From NCBI RefSeq assembly GCF_030269445.1, contig NZ_BSTJ01000009.1:62001-126000 (forward strand): a stretch of 64,000 bases of DNA. Reading direction: 5' to 3'. The notes under the pieces are model-generated. The model saw nothing but the letters and a program-made list of their open reading frames with translations, was not told the DNA's origin and ran no database searches. Both the position numbers and the translations under genes were made by a program. Below are positions 15,023 through 24,512 of the stretch, piece by piece; position 1 is the first letter of the stretch; the number at the start of each line of letters is the position of its first letter. The stretch is from Actinoallomurus iriomotensis. GTDB taxonomy: Bacteria; Actinomycetota; Actinomycetes; Streptosporangiales; Streptosporangiaceae.

Positions 15023-15868
15023 GTGTCAGGTCGGCCGATCCTGCTCCAAATCCTGCTGCGGCAGCGGCAGTGGCATCGCTATGGGCTCTTCCGCGCCGCC
15101 TACGACGACGCCGCGCGCCGGGTCGACCGTGACCTCGTGGGCACGGCACCGAGCCGGGCGCAGCTGCACCGCTGGACCTCCGGCGAGCTGAAACGCCTCC
15201 CCTACACCGACCACTGCCGGGTGCTCGAGCACATGTTCCCCGGCTGGACGGCCGACCAGCTGTTCGGGCCGTGCCCCGACGACGTCCTGACCCCGCCGGC
15301 GCCCGCGGACGCCCGCCGGTCCGACGGGCCGATGGCCGACGTCGTGGCCGTCTTCCCCACCCGCGCCGACTTCACCGGCGCGGTCCCGCCGTACGACCTG
15401 TTCGACACCGCCGCCGACATCAGGGCCGTCGGCCTGTCGCTCAACCTGATCTGCCAGCAGTACCCCGACCAGCGCCTGCATGGCCTCATCGAGAAGGGCA
15501 CCACGCTGCGCTGTCTCTTCCTCGACCCCGACGGGGACGCCATCCGGGCGCGCGAGCGCGAAGAGGGCTACACCGACCATCACCTGATCATGCTCACCCG
15601 GCTCAACATCGAGGTGCTCTCCCGGCTGCGCGCCCGCCTGCCGGACACCGCGCGCGACCGGCTGTCCATCGCCGTCTACGACGAGACCGTACGGTTCGGC
15701 ATCGTCCTGGTCGACGACACCACGTGCGTCGTGCAGCCCTACCTGCCGCAGGCCCGCGGCGTCGACTCACCGACCCTCCTGCTGCGCCGATCTGCCGAGC
15801 AGCCGGGTCTTTACAACACTTTTGCGCGGATTTATACGGAGTTATGGGAACGGAGTCGGCCGGTATGA
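15023..15868 (+). CDS. DUF5919-domain transcriptional regulator
   Basis: The 281-residue product has an N-terminal helix-turn-helix region (residues about 5-75, RQRQWHRYGLFRAAYDDAAR, APSRAQLHRWTSGELKRLPY, HMFPGWTADQLFGP). The C-terminal DUF5919 domain (about 105-275) includes VGLSLNLICQQYPDQRLHGL and CLFLDPDGDAIRAREREEGY. These proteins are actinobacterial regulators of unknown ligand with a phospholipase-D-like sensor fold. The GTG start 15023 follows GAAAGGGG. The stop overlaps the next start (ATGA). Confidence 0.8.
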   Translation: MSGRPILLQILLRQRQWHRYGLFRAAYDDAARRVDRDLVGTAPSRAQLHRWTSGELKRLPYTDHCRVLEHMFPGWTADQLFGPCPDDVLTPPAPADARRSDGPMADVVAVFPTRADFTGAVPPYDLFDTAADIRAVGLSLNLICQQYPDQRLHGLIEKGTTLRCLFLDPDGDAIRAREREEGYTDHHLIMLTRLNIEVLSRLRARLPDTARDRLSIAVYDETVRFGIVLVDDTTCVVQPYLPQARGVDSPTLLLRRSAEQPGLYNTFARIYTELWERSRPV

Positions 15869-16689
15869 CGGCGTCCCCGGGTGCGCTGGTCCCCGTCGCG
15901 CTGGAGGCGGTCGCCCTCGCCGGCGACCTCATCAGGTCCCGGCGGCCCGGCACGCTCACCGCCAAGGGCGACCGCGACATGGCGAGCGAACTCGACTTCA
16001 CGGTCGAACGCGCCGTCCGGGCCCACCTGCGGCGCCGTACGCCCGACGTGGCCGTCCTCGGCGAGGAGGAGGGAGTCACCGGACGCCACGACGGCGATCT
16101 GCTGTGGGCGCTCGACCCGATCGACGGCACCGCCAACTTCGTGCACGGCATGCCGCTGACCGGGGTCTCCCTGGGTCTGCTGCGCGGTGACCGCCCGGTG
16201 CTGGGCGTGATCGACCTGCCGTTCCTCGGCGCGCGCTACTGGGCGGTGGAGCACGGCGGCGCCCACGAGGGCGACCGGCGGATCTCCGCGAGCCGTACGG
16301 GCGGTCTCCGTGAGGCGATCGTGGCCATCGGCGACTACGCCGTCGGCGTGGGCGCGGAGGAGAAGAACGTCCTGCGTCTCGCGCTCACCGAGCGGCTGGC
16401 GGGCCGCGTCCAGCGCGTGCGCATGCTCGGCTCGGCCGCCATCGACCTCGCGTGGGTCGCCGAGGGCAAGCTCGACGCGTGCGTCGCGCTGTCGAACAAC
16501 CCCTGGGACACCGCGGCCGGTGTCGTCATCGCCCGTGAGGCCGGCGCCGTCGTGATCGACCTGGACGGCTCCGACCACACGTCCACCTCGGCGGCCACGA
16601 TCGCCGTCGCGCCACGCGTGGCCGGCGAGCTCCTCGACCTCGTCCGGTCCTGGCGGCAGGTCGCCCCACCGCACGCCCGCGGCGCCTGA
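15865..16689 (+). CDS. Inositol monophosphatase family protein
   Basis: The 274-residue product has all metal-site motifs of the family: GEEEG for the first Glu pair, WALDPIDGTANFVHG for the core Asp residues, and NPWDTAAG for the last. It is a Mg-dependent phosphatase acting on inositol phosphate, histidinol phosphate or a similar sugar phosphate. Start chosen at ATG 15865 because it overlaps the previous stop (ATGA) and GGGAACGGAG lies upstream; ATG 15844 is possible. It is co-transcribed with the DUF5919 regulator. Confidence 0.88.
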   Translation: MTASPGALVPVALEAVALAGDLIRSRRPGTLTAKGDRDMASELDFTVERAVRAHLRRRTPDVAVLGEEEGVTGRHDGDLLWALDPIDGTANFVHGMPLTGVSLGLLRGDRPVLGVIDLPFLGARYWAVEHGGAHEGDRRISASRTGGLREAIVAIGDYAVGVGAEEKNVLRLALTERLAGRVQRVRMLGSAAIDLAWVAEGKLDACVALSNNPWDTAAGVVIAREAGAVVIDLDGSDHTSTSAATIAVAPRVAGELLDLVRSWRQVAPPHARGA

Positions 16690-17442
16690 TCAGCGATAGG
16701 CGTCGTAGCCCAGCTTGACCGCCACCGCCAGGCCGCAGACCACCACGACGACCCGCAGCGCCTCGCCCGGAAGGCGGCGTACGAGGGCGGGCCCGAGCCA
16801 GCCGCCGGCCAGGAAGCCGGCCGCCAGTGGCAGCACCGCGGCCCACCGCACCGGTCCGAAGGCGGCGAACCCCAGCGCGGCGACCCCGTTGCTCAGCCCG
16901 GCCACGACGTTCTTGACCGCGTTGACCCGGATCAGCGGGAGCTCGAGCATCGCGCCGAGCACCGCGAGCATCAGGATGCCGCCGGCCGCGCCGAAGTAGC
17001 CGGAGTAGATCGCCACGGCGAACACCGCGAACCGCAGCGGTGTGCTGTGCTCGCCGCCCATGCCGGCCGCCGCGGCGATGAGGCGCCGCTGCGCGAGCAG
17101 CACGAGCGAGGCGCCGGCGACCAGGATCGGCGCCACGTACTCGAAGGAGCCGGCCGGGGTGAGCAGCAGCAGCGCCGCCCCGGTGGCGCCGCCGAGCCCG
17201 GTCAACGCACCGATGCGCACCACCCGGCCGGACTGCCCGGCCAGTTCCCGCTGCGAACCGGCCGCGGCCCCGACCGCGGTGAAGAGCAGGGCCACGGTGT
17301 TCGTCACGTTCGCGCTGAGCGGCGGGATGCCCAGGGCCAGCAGCGCCGGATAGGAGACGATCGACGCGAGGCTGACCACCGTGCTGACGACTCCGGCGAC
17401 GATCCCCACGCCGAGCAGGATCAGGACATCGGTGACGATCAC
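16690..17442 (-). CDS. TauE/SafE family sulfite exporter-like membrane protein
   Basis: The 250-residue product has about eight membrane helices and the TauE/SafE marks: GIVAGVVSTVVSLASIVSYP, PPLSANVTNTVALLFTAVGA near the N-terminus, and the repeat half with AVAIYSGYFGAAGGILML and INAVKN-like RVNAVKNVVAGLSNGVAAL. These transport sulfite, sulfonates or similar anions. The GTG at 17442 is chosen because the hydrophobic region begins directly after it. It ends back to back with the inositol phosphatase gene. Confidence 0.85.
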   Translation of the reverse strand: MIVTDVLILLGVGIVAGVVSTVVSLASIVSYPALLALGIPPLSANVTNTVALLFTAVGAAAGSQRELAGQSGRVVRIGALTGLGGATGAALLLLTPAGSFEYVAPILVAGASLVLLAQRRLIAAAAGMGGEHSTPLRFAVFAVAIYSGYFGAAGGILMLAVLGAMLELPLIRVNAVKNVVAGLSNGVAALGFAAFGPVRWAAVLPLAAGFLAGGWLGPALVRRLPGEALRVVVVVCGLAVAVKLGYDAYR

Positions 17443-17551
17443 CCCGTAACCCAAGCACAGGGGACATCCGGCTCCGGCCGGTGGGGGCGCTTCACCCCGC
17501 GCCGGGCCGGTATGGGCGGTGTCACCCGCGATCGCCTGATTGGTTGCCACA

Positions 17552-20500
17552 ATGGGCGGCGTGCGCATCGGCATCCTGGGTCCGCTGGACGTGCGGGACG
17601 AGGCCGCGCGGCCCGTGGAGGTCAGCGGTCCGCGGCTGCGCGCCCTGCTGATCCGGCTGGCCGTCGACGCCGGGCGTACCGTGCCGGCCGACCGGCTGAT
17701 CGACGACCTGTGGGGCGACGCGCCCCCGGCCGCCGCCGCCAACGCGCTCCAGGCGCTGGTCTCCCGCCTGCGCGGCGTGAGCGGCCACGACGCCGTCGAG
17801 TCACGTCCGGGCGGCTACCGGCTCGGCGTCGCTCCGGACCAGGTGGACGCGGTCGCGTTCGAACGCCTGGTGGCCACCGCCCGCGCGACGGACGATCCGG
17901 CCGCACGAGCCGACGAACTGCGCCGCGCACTCGCCCTGTGGCGCGGGCCCGCGCTCGCCGACGTGGCCGGCGCGGCCTTCGCCGCCGCGCCGATCGCCCG
18001 GCTCGAAGAACTGCGCGTCGAGGCCGCCGAGGAGCGGTTCGAGGCCGACATCGCGCTCGGCCACGCCGCGCGCCTCGTTCCCGAGCTGGAGGAGCTCACC
18101 ACGCTCCACCCGCTGCGCGAGCGGCTGCGCGGGCAGCTCATGCGGGCCCTGTACGCCGCGGGCCGCCAGGCCGACGCCCTCACCGTCTACGAGGACGCGC
18201 GCCGTACCCTCGCCGAGGGTCTCGGCGTCGACCCCTCGCCGGAGCTGGCCGCGGTGCACCTGTCGATCCTGCGCGGCGCGCCGGCCGAGCGTCCGCCTAC
18301 GCCCGTGCGCGAGCCGGAGCGGCGGAGTAACCTGCCCGCCCAGCTCACCAGCTTCGTCGGGCGTGCCGAGGAGATCGAGCGGGTCGGCGAGCTGCTCACC
18401 ACCCACCGGCTCGTCACGCTCACCGGCCCGGGCGGCACCGGCAAGACCCGGCTCGCGGGCGAGACGGCGAGCCGCATGGCCGCCGCGTCGCCCGACGGCG
18501 TGTGGTTCGTGCCGCTGGCCCCAGTACGCGGCGCGCTCGACGTGCCGCAGGCGGTGCTCGTCGCGATCGGCATCCCCGAGACGATCCGCCTGCTGGAGGC
18601 CCGCGAGATCGCCCGCCCGCTCGACCGGCTCGCCGACGCGCTGGCCACCAAGCGGCTGATCCTGGTGCTGGACAACTGCGAGCACCTGCTCGACGCGGTC
18701 GCGACGCTGGCCGATCGGCTGCTGTCCGCCGCACCGGGCGTACGGATCCTCGCCACCAGCCGCGAGCCGCTCGGTATCACCGGTGAGGCGCTGTGCCCGG
18801 TGCCCTCGCTCGCCCTTCCGCCCGAGGACGCCGACGCCGACGGTGCCCGGGCGTACGACGCGGTACGGCTGTTCGTCGACCGGGCCACCGCGGTGCGCGC
18901 GGGGTTCGCGCTGGACGCGGACACGGTCGGGCCGGTCGTGCGCATCTGCCGGGCCCTGGACGGCGCGCCGCTCGCGATCGAGCTGGCCGCAGCCCGGCTG
19001 CGTGCGCTCACGCCCGCGCAGGTCGCCGACCGGCTCGACGACCGGTTCCGGCTGCTCAACGTCGGCAGCCGCACCGCCCTGCCGCGCCACCAGACGCTGC
19101 GCGCGGTGGTCGACTGGAGCTGGGACCTGCTCGACGACCCTGAGCGCCGGGTGCTGCGCCGGCTCTCGGTCTTCAACGGCGGTGCGACCCCGCAGAGCGC
19201 CGAGGAGGTGCTCGGTGAGGACGTCATCGACCTGATCGCCTCGCTGGTCGACAAGTCGCTGGTCATGGCCACGGGTGAGGCCGAGGTGCGCTACCGCCTG
19301 CTGGAGACCGTGCGTGCGTACGCCGCGGAGAGGCTGACCGCGGCCGGGGAGGATGAGCGCCTCCGCGACGCCCACGCCGCGTACTTCCTGCGGCTCGCCG
19401 AGCGTGCCGAACCCGAGCTGCGCGGCCGTGACCAGATGCACTGGCTGGACCGTCTGAACGCCGAGCGTGACAACTGCAACAACGCGCTGCGGCACGCGAT
19501 CGACACCCGCGACGTGCAGACCGCCGTACGCCTCGTCGGGGCACTGGCCTGGTTCTGGATCCTGTGCGACTACGAGGCCGAGGCCGGGCAGTGGGCGGTC
19601 GAGGTCTGGAGCCTCGTCGACGACCGCCCACCTCCGGGAGCCGAGGACGCGTACGTCATCTGCGGCCTCGTGGCAGCCATGGTTCAGGAGATGTCCCGTG
19701 ACGGTGGGCCGGATCCGCGTACCCTGCACGCGCGGTTCGAGAAGATGCTCGCGATGCGGACGGAGGCCTCCACGCATCCGGCCCTGGCCCTGTTCCGTCC
19801 CATCGCCGCGATCTTCTCCGGCGACGCCGACGCGGCGCTGCGGGAACTCGACCTCGTCGGCGACCATCCCGATCCGTGGACGAGGGCGGCTCGTCACGTC
19901 TTCGTCGGGTTCCTGGCCATCAACGGGGGTGACTTCGACCGGGCGGCCCGCGCCGTGACCGAGGCACATGCGGGATTCCGGGAGATCGGTGACCGCTGGG
20001 GGCTCGTCAGCGCCCTGACGGGCGTCGCGGAGGTGCATCTCGCGCGCGGCCAGCCCGAGGAGGCGATCCGCGCGACGGAGGAGGCGTACGAATACACCGT
20101 CTCCGGCGTCAGCCCCGACCAGGCCGCGGGTCTGCGGATCCTGCTCGGCCGGGCACGCGCCATGGCGGGCGACTTCGCCGGGGCGCGCGTGGACCTGGAG
20201 CACGGCGCGCGGATCGCCGAGCGGATCGCCGAGCACTCTGTCGCGGCCCGGGGATGGCTGGAGATCGGTGAGCTCGCCCGATGGGAGAACGATCTCGAAC
20301 AGGCGCGCGAGTTCGTCGACCGCGCGGTCGCCTTCGTCGAGCCCAAAGCGGCGCGGATCGACTTCGGCACCACGGCGGCGGTGGTGTTCAGCAAGCGGGG
20401 CAGCCTCGCGGAGCAGCTGGGCGACCTCGACGCCGCGGCGAGGTGGCACGACCGGGCGATACGGGCGATCACCGAGCTGGCCCGGATGCCGATCGACCGG

Positions 20501-20737
20501 CTCATCGGCACTCTCGTCCAAGGGCTGGCGGCGCTGGCCGCGTCGCGGGGAGAGCACGTACGCGCCGCCGAACTGCTCGGCGGCGCGCACACACTGCAGG
20601 GCGAACCCGACCCGTGGAACCTGGAGATCGAACGCGCCACGGCGGCCGCTCTCGCCGCACTGGGCCAGGCGGCCTTCGACGAGGCGTACGCCCGCGGCCG
20701 CCGCACCCCCGGCGACCAGGTCCTTTCGCTGTACTAG
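17552..20737 (+). CDS. AfsR/SARP-family regulator with NTPase and TPR-like regions
   Basis: The product is about 1,062 residues. An OmpR-type winged helix lies at about residues 5-90 (ILGPLDVRDE, LIDDLWGDAPPAAAANALQA, SRPGGYRL). A bacterial transcriptional activator domain lies at about 95-240 (ELTTLHPLRERLRGQLMRAL, EGLGVDPSPEL). An NB-ARC-like NTPase follows with Walker A GPGGTGKT and Walker B LILVLDNCEHLL, then a long TPR-like C-terminal half. Such proteins activate secondary metabolism genes. No biosynthetic cluster is visible here. ATG 17552 preferred. Confidence 0.9.
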   Translation: MGGVRIGILGPLDVRDEAARPVEVSGPRLRALLIRLAVDAGRTVPADRLIDDLWGDAPPAAAANALQALVSRLRGVSGHDAVESRPGGYRLGVAPDQVDAVAFERLVATARATDDPAARADELRRALALWRGPALADVAGAAFAAAPIARLEELRVEAAEERFEADIALGHAARLVPELEELTTLHPLRERLRGQLMRALYAAGRQADALTVYEDARRTLAEGLGVDPSPELAAVHLSILRGAPAERPPTPVREPERRSNLPAQLTSFVGRAEEIERVGELLTTHRLVTLTGPGGTGKTRLAGETASRMAAASPDGVWFVPLAPVRGALDVPQAVLVAIGIPETIRLLEAREIARPLDRLADALATKRLILVLDNCEHLLDAVATLADRLLSAAPGVRILATSREPLGITGEALCPVPSLALPPEDADADGARAYDAVRLFVDRATAVRAGFALDADTVGPVVRICRALDGAPLAIELAAARLRALTPAQVADRLDDRFRLLNVGSRTALPRHQTLRAVVDWSWDLLDDPERRVLRRLSVFNGGATPQSAEEVLGEDVIDLIASLVDKSLVMATGEAEVRYRLLETVRAYAAERLTAAGEDERLRDAHAAYFLRLAERAEPELRGRDQMHWLDRLNAERDNCNNALRHAIDTRDVQTAVRLVGALAWFWILCDYEAEAGQWAVEVWSLVDDRPPPGAEDAYVICGLVAAMVQEMSRDGGPDPRTLHARFEKMLAMRTEASTHPALALFRPIAAIFSGDADAALRELDLVGDHPDPWTRAARHVFVGFLAINGGDFDRAARAVTEAHAGFREIGDRWGLVSALTGVAEVHLARGQPEEAIRATEEAYEYTVSGVSPDQAAGLRILLGRARAMAGDFAGARVDLEHGARIAERIAEHSVAARGWLEIGELARWENDLEQAREFVDRAVAFVEPKAARIDFGTTAAVVFSKRGSLAEQLGDLDAAARWHDRAIRAITELARMPIDRLIGTLVQGLAALAASRGEHVRAAELLGGAHTLQGEPDPWNLEIERATAAALAALGQAAFDEAYARGRRTPGDQVLSLY

Positions 20738-21540
20738 ACCTTGCGCCCGTACATCCACACGGCGACGGGGAAGGTCACGACCACGATCCCGACCGCCCAC
20801 GCGAGCGTGTACCAGGCGTGGTCGCCGATCGGCCCGCCGACCATCAGCGCCCGCGTCGCGTCCGCCAGGTGCGTCACCGGGTTGACCTTCACCCACGCCT
20901 GGAGCCAGCCGGGCATCGTCCCGGTGTTGGCCAGCAGGACGCTGCTGCCGAAGGTCAGCGGCATCGCCCAGATGAACCCGAGCCCCTGCACCGTTTCCGG
21001 CGACGGCGCCACCAGCCCGACCAGCACCGAGACCCAGCAGACCGCGAAGTACAGGGCGTACGCCAGGCCGAACGCCGCCAGCACCGACAGCGGGTTCGTG
21101 TGGAAGCGGAACCCGAGCAGCGACCCGAACGCCACCAGCGTCACCATCGACACGCAGAAGCGGACCGCGTCGCCGATCACCGCGCCGATGAGCGGCGCGG
21201 ACCGGGCGATCGGCAGGCTGCGGAACCGGTCGAACACGCCCTTGCGGATGTCCTCGCACAACGACGTGCCCAGGCCCATCGAGGCGAACATGCCCATCTG
21301 CGCGACCAGGCCGGGCAGCAGCTGCTGCAGGTACGCGTGGGTGCTGCCCGCGACCACACCGCCGAAGACGTACAGGAACAGCAGGAGGAACACCACCGGC
21401 ATCATCAGGACGTCGATCAGCTTCTCCGGTGAATGCTTCAGCTGCATGACGTTGCGCCAGGCGAGCGTCAGCCCGTTGCCCAGCGTCCGTGCCGGTCCGA
21501 TCCTCGGCGCGGGCGCCTGGTCGACGGTGATCGCGGTCAT
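20734..21540 (-). CDS. ABC-2 type exporter permease (DrrB-like)
   Basis: The 268-residue product has six membrane helices and ABC-2 features: NGLTLAWRNVMQLKHSPEKL, then VLMMPVVFLLLFLYVFGGVV at the N-terminus, and a conserved Glu-Asp segment (SLCEDIRKGVFDRFRSLP) that couples to the ATPase. It resembles the daunorubicin-resistance type DrrB. The ATG overlaps the stop of the ATPase gene (ATGA). Its stop overlaps the stop of the convergent AfsR-like gene by four bases (CTAG). Confidence 0.9.
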   Translation of the reverse strand: MTAITVDQAPAPRIGPARTLGNGLTLAWRNVMQLKHSPEKLIDVLMMPVVFLLLFLYVFGGVVAGSTHAYLQQLLPGLVAQMGMFASMGLGTSLCEDIRKGVFDRFRSLPIARSAPLIGAVIGDAVRFCVSMVTLVAFGSLLGFRFHTNPLSVLAAFGLAYALYFAVCWVSVLVGLVAPSPETVQGLGFIWAMPLTFGSSVLLANTGTMPGWLQAWVKVNPVTHLADATRALMVGGPIGDHAWYTLAWAVGIVVVTFPVAVWMYGRKV

Positions 21541-22493
21541 TCCTTCTCTCCCTCGGTCTCGGCGTGGTGGCCGGTCAGGCTGAGGAAGACCTCATCCAGG
21601 CTGGGCCGGCGCAACGCCAGGTCGGATGCGACGACGCCGGCCTCGTCCAGGCCGCGCACCACCGCGCTCAGCGCCGCCGGATCGTCCAGCGGCGCGGTGA
21701 CCAGGCCGGTGTCCTCATCGGTCTCGGGCCGCGCACCGGTGATCCGGGCGACGACGCCGACGACCTCCGGCACGCGGTCCCGGTCCAGCGCGCGTACCGC
21801 GAGCGTCTGGCCGCCGACCTTCTCCTTCAGCTCTTCGGAGGTGCCGTCGGCGACCACGCGGCCGTGGTCGAAGACCAGGATCCGGTCGGCGAGCGCCTCG
21901 GCCTCGTCCAGCTGCTGCGTGGTGAGCAGCACGGTCGCACCGTCGCGTACCAGCTCCCGCACGGTGTCCCAGACGGCGTTGCGGGCCCGCGGGTCCAGGC
22001 CGGTGGTCGGTTCGTCCAGGTAGATCACCTGAGGGTCGTTGACCAGCCCGGCCGCGAGGTCGAGCCGGCGGCGCATGCCACCGGAGTAGGTCTTGGCGGC
22101 CCGGCCGCCCGCCGCGGACAGGCCGAACCGGTCGATCAGCTCCTGCGCCCGCCGCCGCGCCTCACGGCGGGGGTGGCCGACCAACCGGGCGATCATGATG
22201 AGGTTCTCCACGCCGGTCAGCTCCTCGTCGACCGAGGCGTACTGGCCGGTCAGGCTGATCACTCGCCGAACCTGCGCGGCGTCCTTGACCACGTCGAAGC
22301 CGCAGACCTCGGCACGGCCCTCGTCCGGCTTGATCAGAGTGGCCAGCGTCCGCACGGCCGTCGTCTTGCCGGCGCCGTTCGGTCCGAGCACGCCGAGCAC
22401 GGTCCCGCGGCGCGCGAGGATGTCGACGCCCGCGAGCGCCTGGGTATCTCCGAAGCGTTTCTTCAGGCCCTCGGCCCGTATCACGTGTTCCAT
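21537..22493 (-). CDS. ABC exporter ATPase (DrrA-like)
   Basis: The 318-residue product has a full nucleotide-binding domain: Walker A GPNGAGKT, signature YSGGM, Walker B VIYLDEPTTGLD. A C-terminal DrrA-type extension (about 230-318) ends SLDEVFLSLTGH. It drives efflux of a drug or lipid with the coupled permease. ATG 22493 chosen at the start of conserved sequence. The exporter is divergent from a NarL-type two-component system, a common layout for drug-sensing efflux. Confidence 0.92.
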   Translation of the reverse strand: MEHVIRAEGLKKRFGDTQALAGVDILARRGTVLGVLGPNGAGKTTAVRTLATLIKPDEGRAEVCGFDVVKDAAQVRRVISLTGQYASVDEELTGVENLIMIARLVGHPRREARRRAQELIDRFGLSAAGGRAAKTYSGGMRRRLDLAAGLVNDPQVIYLDEPTTGLDPRARNAVWDTVRELVRDGATVLLTTQQLDEAEALADRILVFDHGRVVADGTSEELKEKVGGQTLAVRALDRDRVPEVVGVVARITGARPETDEDTGLVTAPLDDPAALSAVVRGLDEAGVVASDLALRRPSLDEVFLSLTGHHAETEGEKE

Positions 22494-22573
22494 TCCGGCT
22501 CTCCCCTGTTGGTCTCGTGCCGGACCACTGTGCGGCGACCGGCTGACGCGGCGCGCACATCGCGGGTACGCGC

Positions 22574-22595
22574 GCTGACACGCCGCTGACACGCC
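22574..22595. repeat. Tandem 11-base direct repeat in a divergent promoter region
   Basis: GCTGACACGCC occurs twice head to tail (22574-22584 and 22585-22595), with the related CTGACGCGG about 30 bases before. The 11-base period is one helical turn. It lies in the 208-base gap between the exporter operon and the histidine kinase gene, so it is a candidate response-regulator site. Confidence 0.4.
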
Positions 22596-22701
22596 CTGGT
22601 ACGCCTCAGCCTGGAGAGTGAGTCGTCGCTGGGCCGCGCGAGGGAGGCGGCGGCCGGAACCCGGCCGTACGCTGGACCTTCCCCCAGCCGGAAGGGCGGA
22701 C

Positions 22702-23793
22702 GTGAAGGCTCTGCGAGTGCCGCGCGTGGACCTCGCGATCGGTGCCGTCGTCACCGTCGCGATGGTCCTGCCCGCGTTCGTCCCGCACGTACAGCCGTGG
22801 TGGGTGGTGGGGCTGTCCGTCCTGAGCTCGCTGCCGGTGATCTGGCGGCGGACGCTCCTCATCCCCGTCGGACTGGTCGCGGGCGGCGCGGTCACCGTGC
22901 TCGCGCTCGCGCACCAGAGCCTGACGCACCAGCTGCCGTGGTTGATGCCGTACGGACCGCTGCTGTGGACCTACACGTTCGCCGAGCTCGCCAAGCCGGT
23001 CTGGCGTGAGGCCGGCAGCGTGGTCCTGATCGCCGGAGTGGTCCTCTCGCTGGTCCTGCCGCACGAGAGCTTCGACACCTCCGGCTACGTCATCACCTCC
23101 TACGTCGCCGCGTACGCCCTGGGAATGGGCGCCCGGGCCCGCCGCGCGCAGCGCGAGGCCGTGGAGGAGCGCGCGCGGCGGCTGGAGGAGGAACGCGCCG
23201 TCGCGGTCGCCGAGGAACGCACGCGGATCGCCCGCGACATGCACGACATCGTCACCCACTCGGTCGGGCTCATGGTCGTGCAGGCCGAGGCGGGCCCGCT
23301 GGTCGTGCGGTCCGAGCCTGCCCGCGCCGAAGCGGCGTTCGAGGCGATCGCCGACACCGGGCGCGAGGCGATCGGCCAGCTCCGCCAGATGCTCGGCGCG
23401 CTACGAGGCACCGTCGAGCGCGAGCCGCATCCGGGCCTCGGGGCGACGCCCGGATTGGTGGAACGCGCCCGTCAGGCCGGGCTCACGGTCCACCTCGAAG
23501 AGCGCGGCCCCCGGCGGCCGGTTCCCGCGGCCGTGGAGGTCGCGGCGTACCGGATCATCCAGGAGTGCCTGACCAACACGCTGCGCCACGCGGCCGCCCG
23601 CTCGGTGCGGCTGTGCCTCGGCTGGTCGGACCGGGCCCTGACGATCGAGGTCGCCGACGACGGTGGCGGCGCGCCCGACGTGCGCGAGGGCCACGGCATC
23701 GTCGGCATGCGCGAACGCGCGGGCGCCTGCGGAGGCACACTCGTCATCGACCCGCGCGGTTTCACCGTCACCGCCACACTGCCGATCGGATAG
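22702..23793 (+). CDS. NarL-type sensor histidine kinase
   Basis: The 363-residue product has four or five N-terminal membrane helices (about 8-140), then a HisKA_3 dimerisation domain with ARDMHDIVTHSVGLM (phosphorylated His about 181). A short HATPase_c domain follows, with ECLTNTLRHAAARS and VADDGGGAP (N and G1 boxes). GTG 22702 is chosen because GGAAGGGCGGA lies just before it. The response regulator follows after two bases. Confidence 0.88.
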   Translation: MKALRVPRVDLAIGAVVTVAMVLPAFVPHVQPWWVVGLSVLSSLPVIWRRTLLIPVGLVAGGAVTVLALAHQSLTHQLPWLMPYGPLLWTYTFAELAKPVWREAGSVVLIAGVVLSLVLPHESFDTSGYVITSYVAAYALGMGARARRAQREAVEERARRLEEERAVAVAEERTRIARDMHDIVTHSVGLMVVQAEAGPLVVRSEPARAEAAFEAIADTGREAIGQLRQMLGALRGTVEREPHPGLGATPGLVERARQAGLTVHLEERGPRRPVPAAVEVAAYRIIQECLTNTLRHAAARSVRLCLGWSDRALTIEVADDGGGAPDVREGHGIVGMRERAGACGGTLVIDPRGFTVTATLPIG

Positions 23794-23795
23794 CC

Positions 23796-24449
23796 ATGCG
23801 TGTGCTCGTCGCCGACGACCAGGACCTGTTCCGCGGCGGTTTCGCCATGATCTTGGGCGCCCACGAGGACATCTCGGTGGTCGGCGAGGCCTCCGACGGC
23901 GCCGAGGCGATCGCCAAGACGGTGGAGCTGGCGCCCGACCTCGTCCTCATGGACATCCGGATGCCGAACGTCGACGGGGTGGCGGCCACGGCCGAGATCT
24001 GCCGGCGTACGTCGGCGAAGGTCCTGGTCCTGACCATGTACGACGTCGACGACTACGTCTATGACGCGCTGCGGGCCGGCGCCAGCGGCTTCCTGCTCAA
24101 GGACGTCCGGCGCGACGACCTCGTGCGCGCGGTCCGGCTCGTCGCCGCGGGCGAGTCGCTGCTCGCGCCGTCGGTCACCCGGCGGCTGATCGAGGACGTC
24201 GTCCGCCGGGGCAGCCCGCGCCCCTCCCTCAGGAGGCGCCTGGCCGAGCTGACCGACCGCGAGGTCGACACACTGCGGGGCCTCGCCCGCGGCCTGTCCA
24301 ACAGCGAGATCGCCGCCGAGCTCGTCGTCAGCGAGCACACCGTGAAGACGCATGTGAGCAATGTGCTGACCAAGCTGCACCTGCGCGACCGGGCGCAGGC
24401 CGTGGTCTTCGCCTACGAGTCCGGCCTGGTCGTCGCGGGCGCGGAGTGA
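23796..24449 (+). CDS. NarL/FixJ-family response regulator
   Basis: The 217-residue product has a receiver domain with acidic pair DD (7-8), phospho-acceptor D53 in LMDIRMPN, and FLLKD. A LuxR-type helix-turn-helix follows at about 150-210 (LTDREVDTLRGLARGLSNSE, then HTVKTHVSNVLTKL). It is paired with the preceding kinase and is likely to regulate the divergent exporter. A strong hairpin overlaps its stop codon. Confidence 0.92.
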   Translation: MRVLVADDQDLFRGGFAMILGAHEDISVVGEASDGAEAIAKTVELAPDLVLMDIRMPNVDGVAATAEICRRTSAKVLVLTMYDVDDYVYDALRAGASGFLLKDVRRDDLVRAVRLVAAGESLLAPSVTRRLIEDVVRRGSPRPSLRRRLAELTDREVDTLRGLARGLSNSEIAAELVVSEHTVKTHVSNVLTKLHLRDRAQAVVFAYESGLVVAGAE

Positions 24450-24474
24450 CCTCCCCCTCGTACGGGGGGAGGTC
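24448..24474 (+). terminator. Hairpin overlapping the response-regulator stop
   Basis: GACCTCCCCC (24448-24457) pairs perfectly with GGGGGAGGTC (24465-24474) around a seven-base loop. It begins within the TGA stop of the response regulator. Confidence 0.65.
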
Positions 24475-24512
24475 GCCGGTTCACCCGAGGCGGCGGTCCG
24501 CGGGCGCGGTGG

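Noticed and set aside
17801-21259. A very long open frame on the minus strand opposite the AfsR-type gene
   Set aside because: It is a mirror of high third-position GC in the sense gene; its translation is rich in Arg, Gly and Asp with no domain, while the plus strand has a complete regulator.
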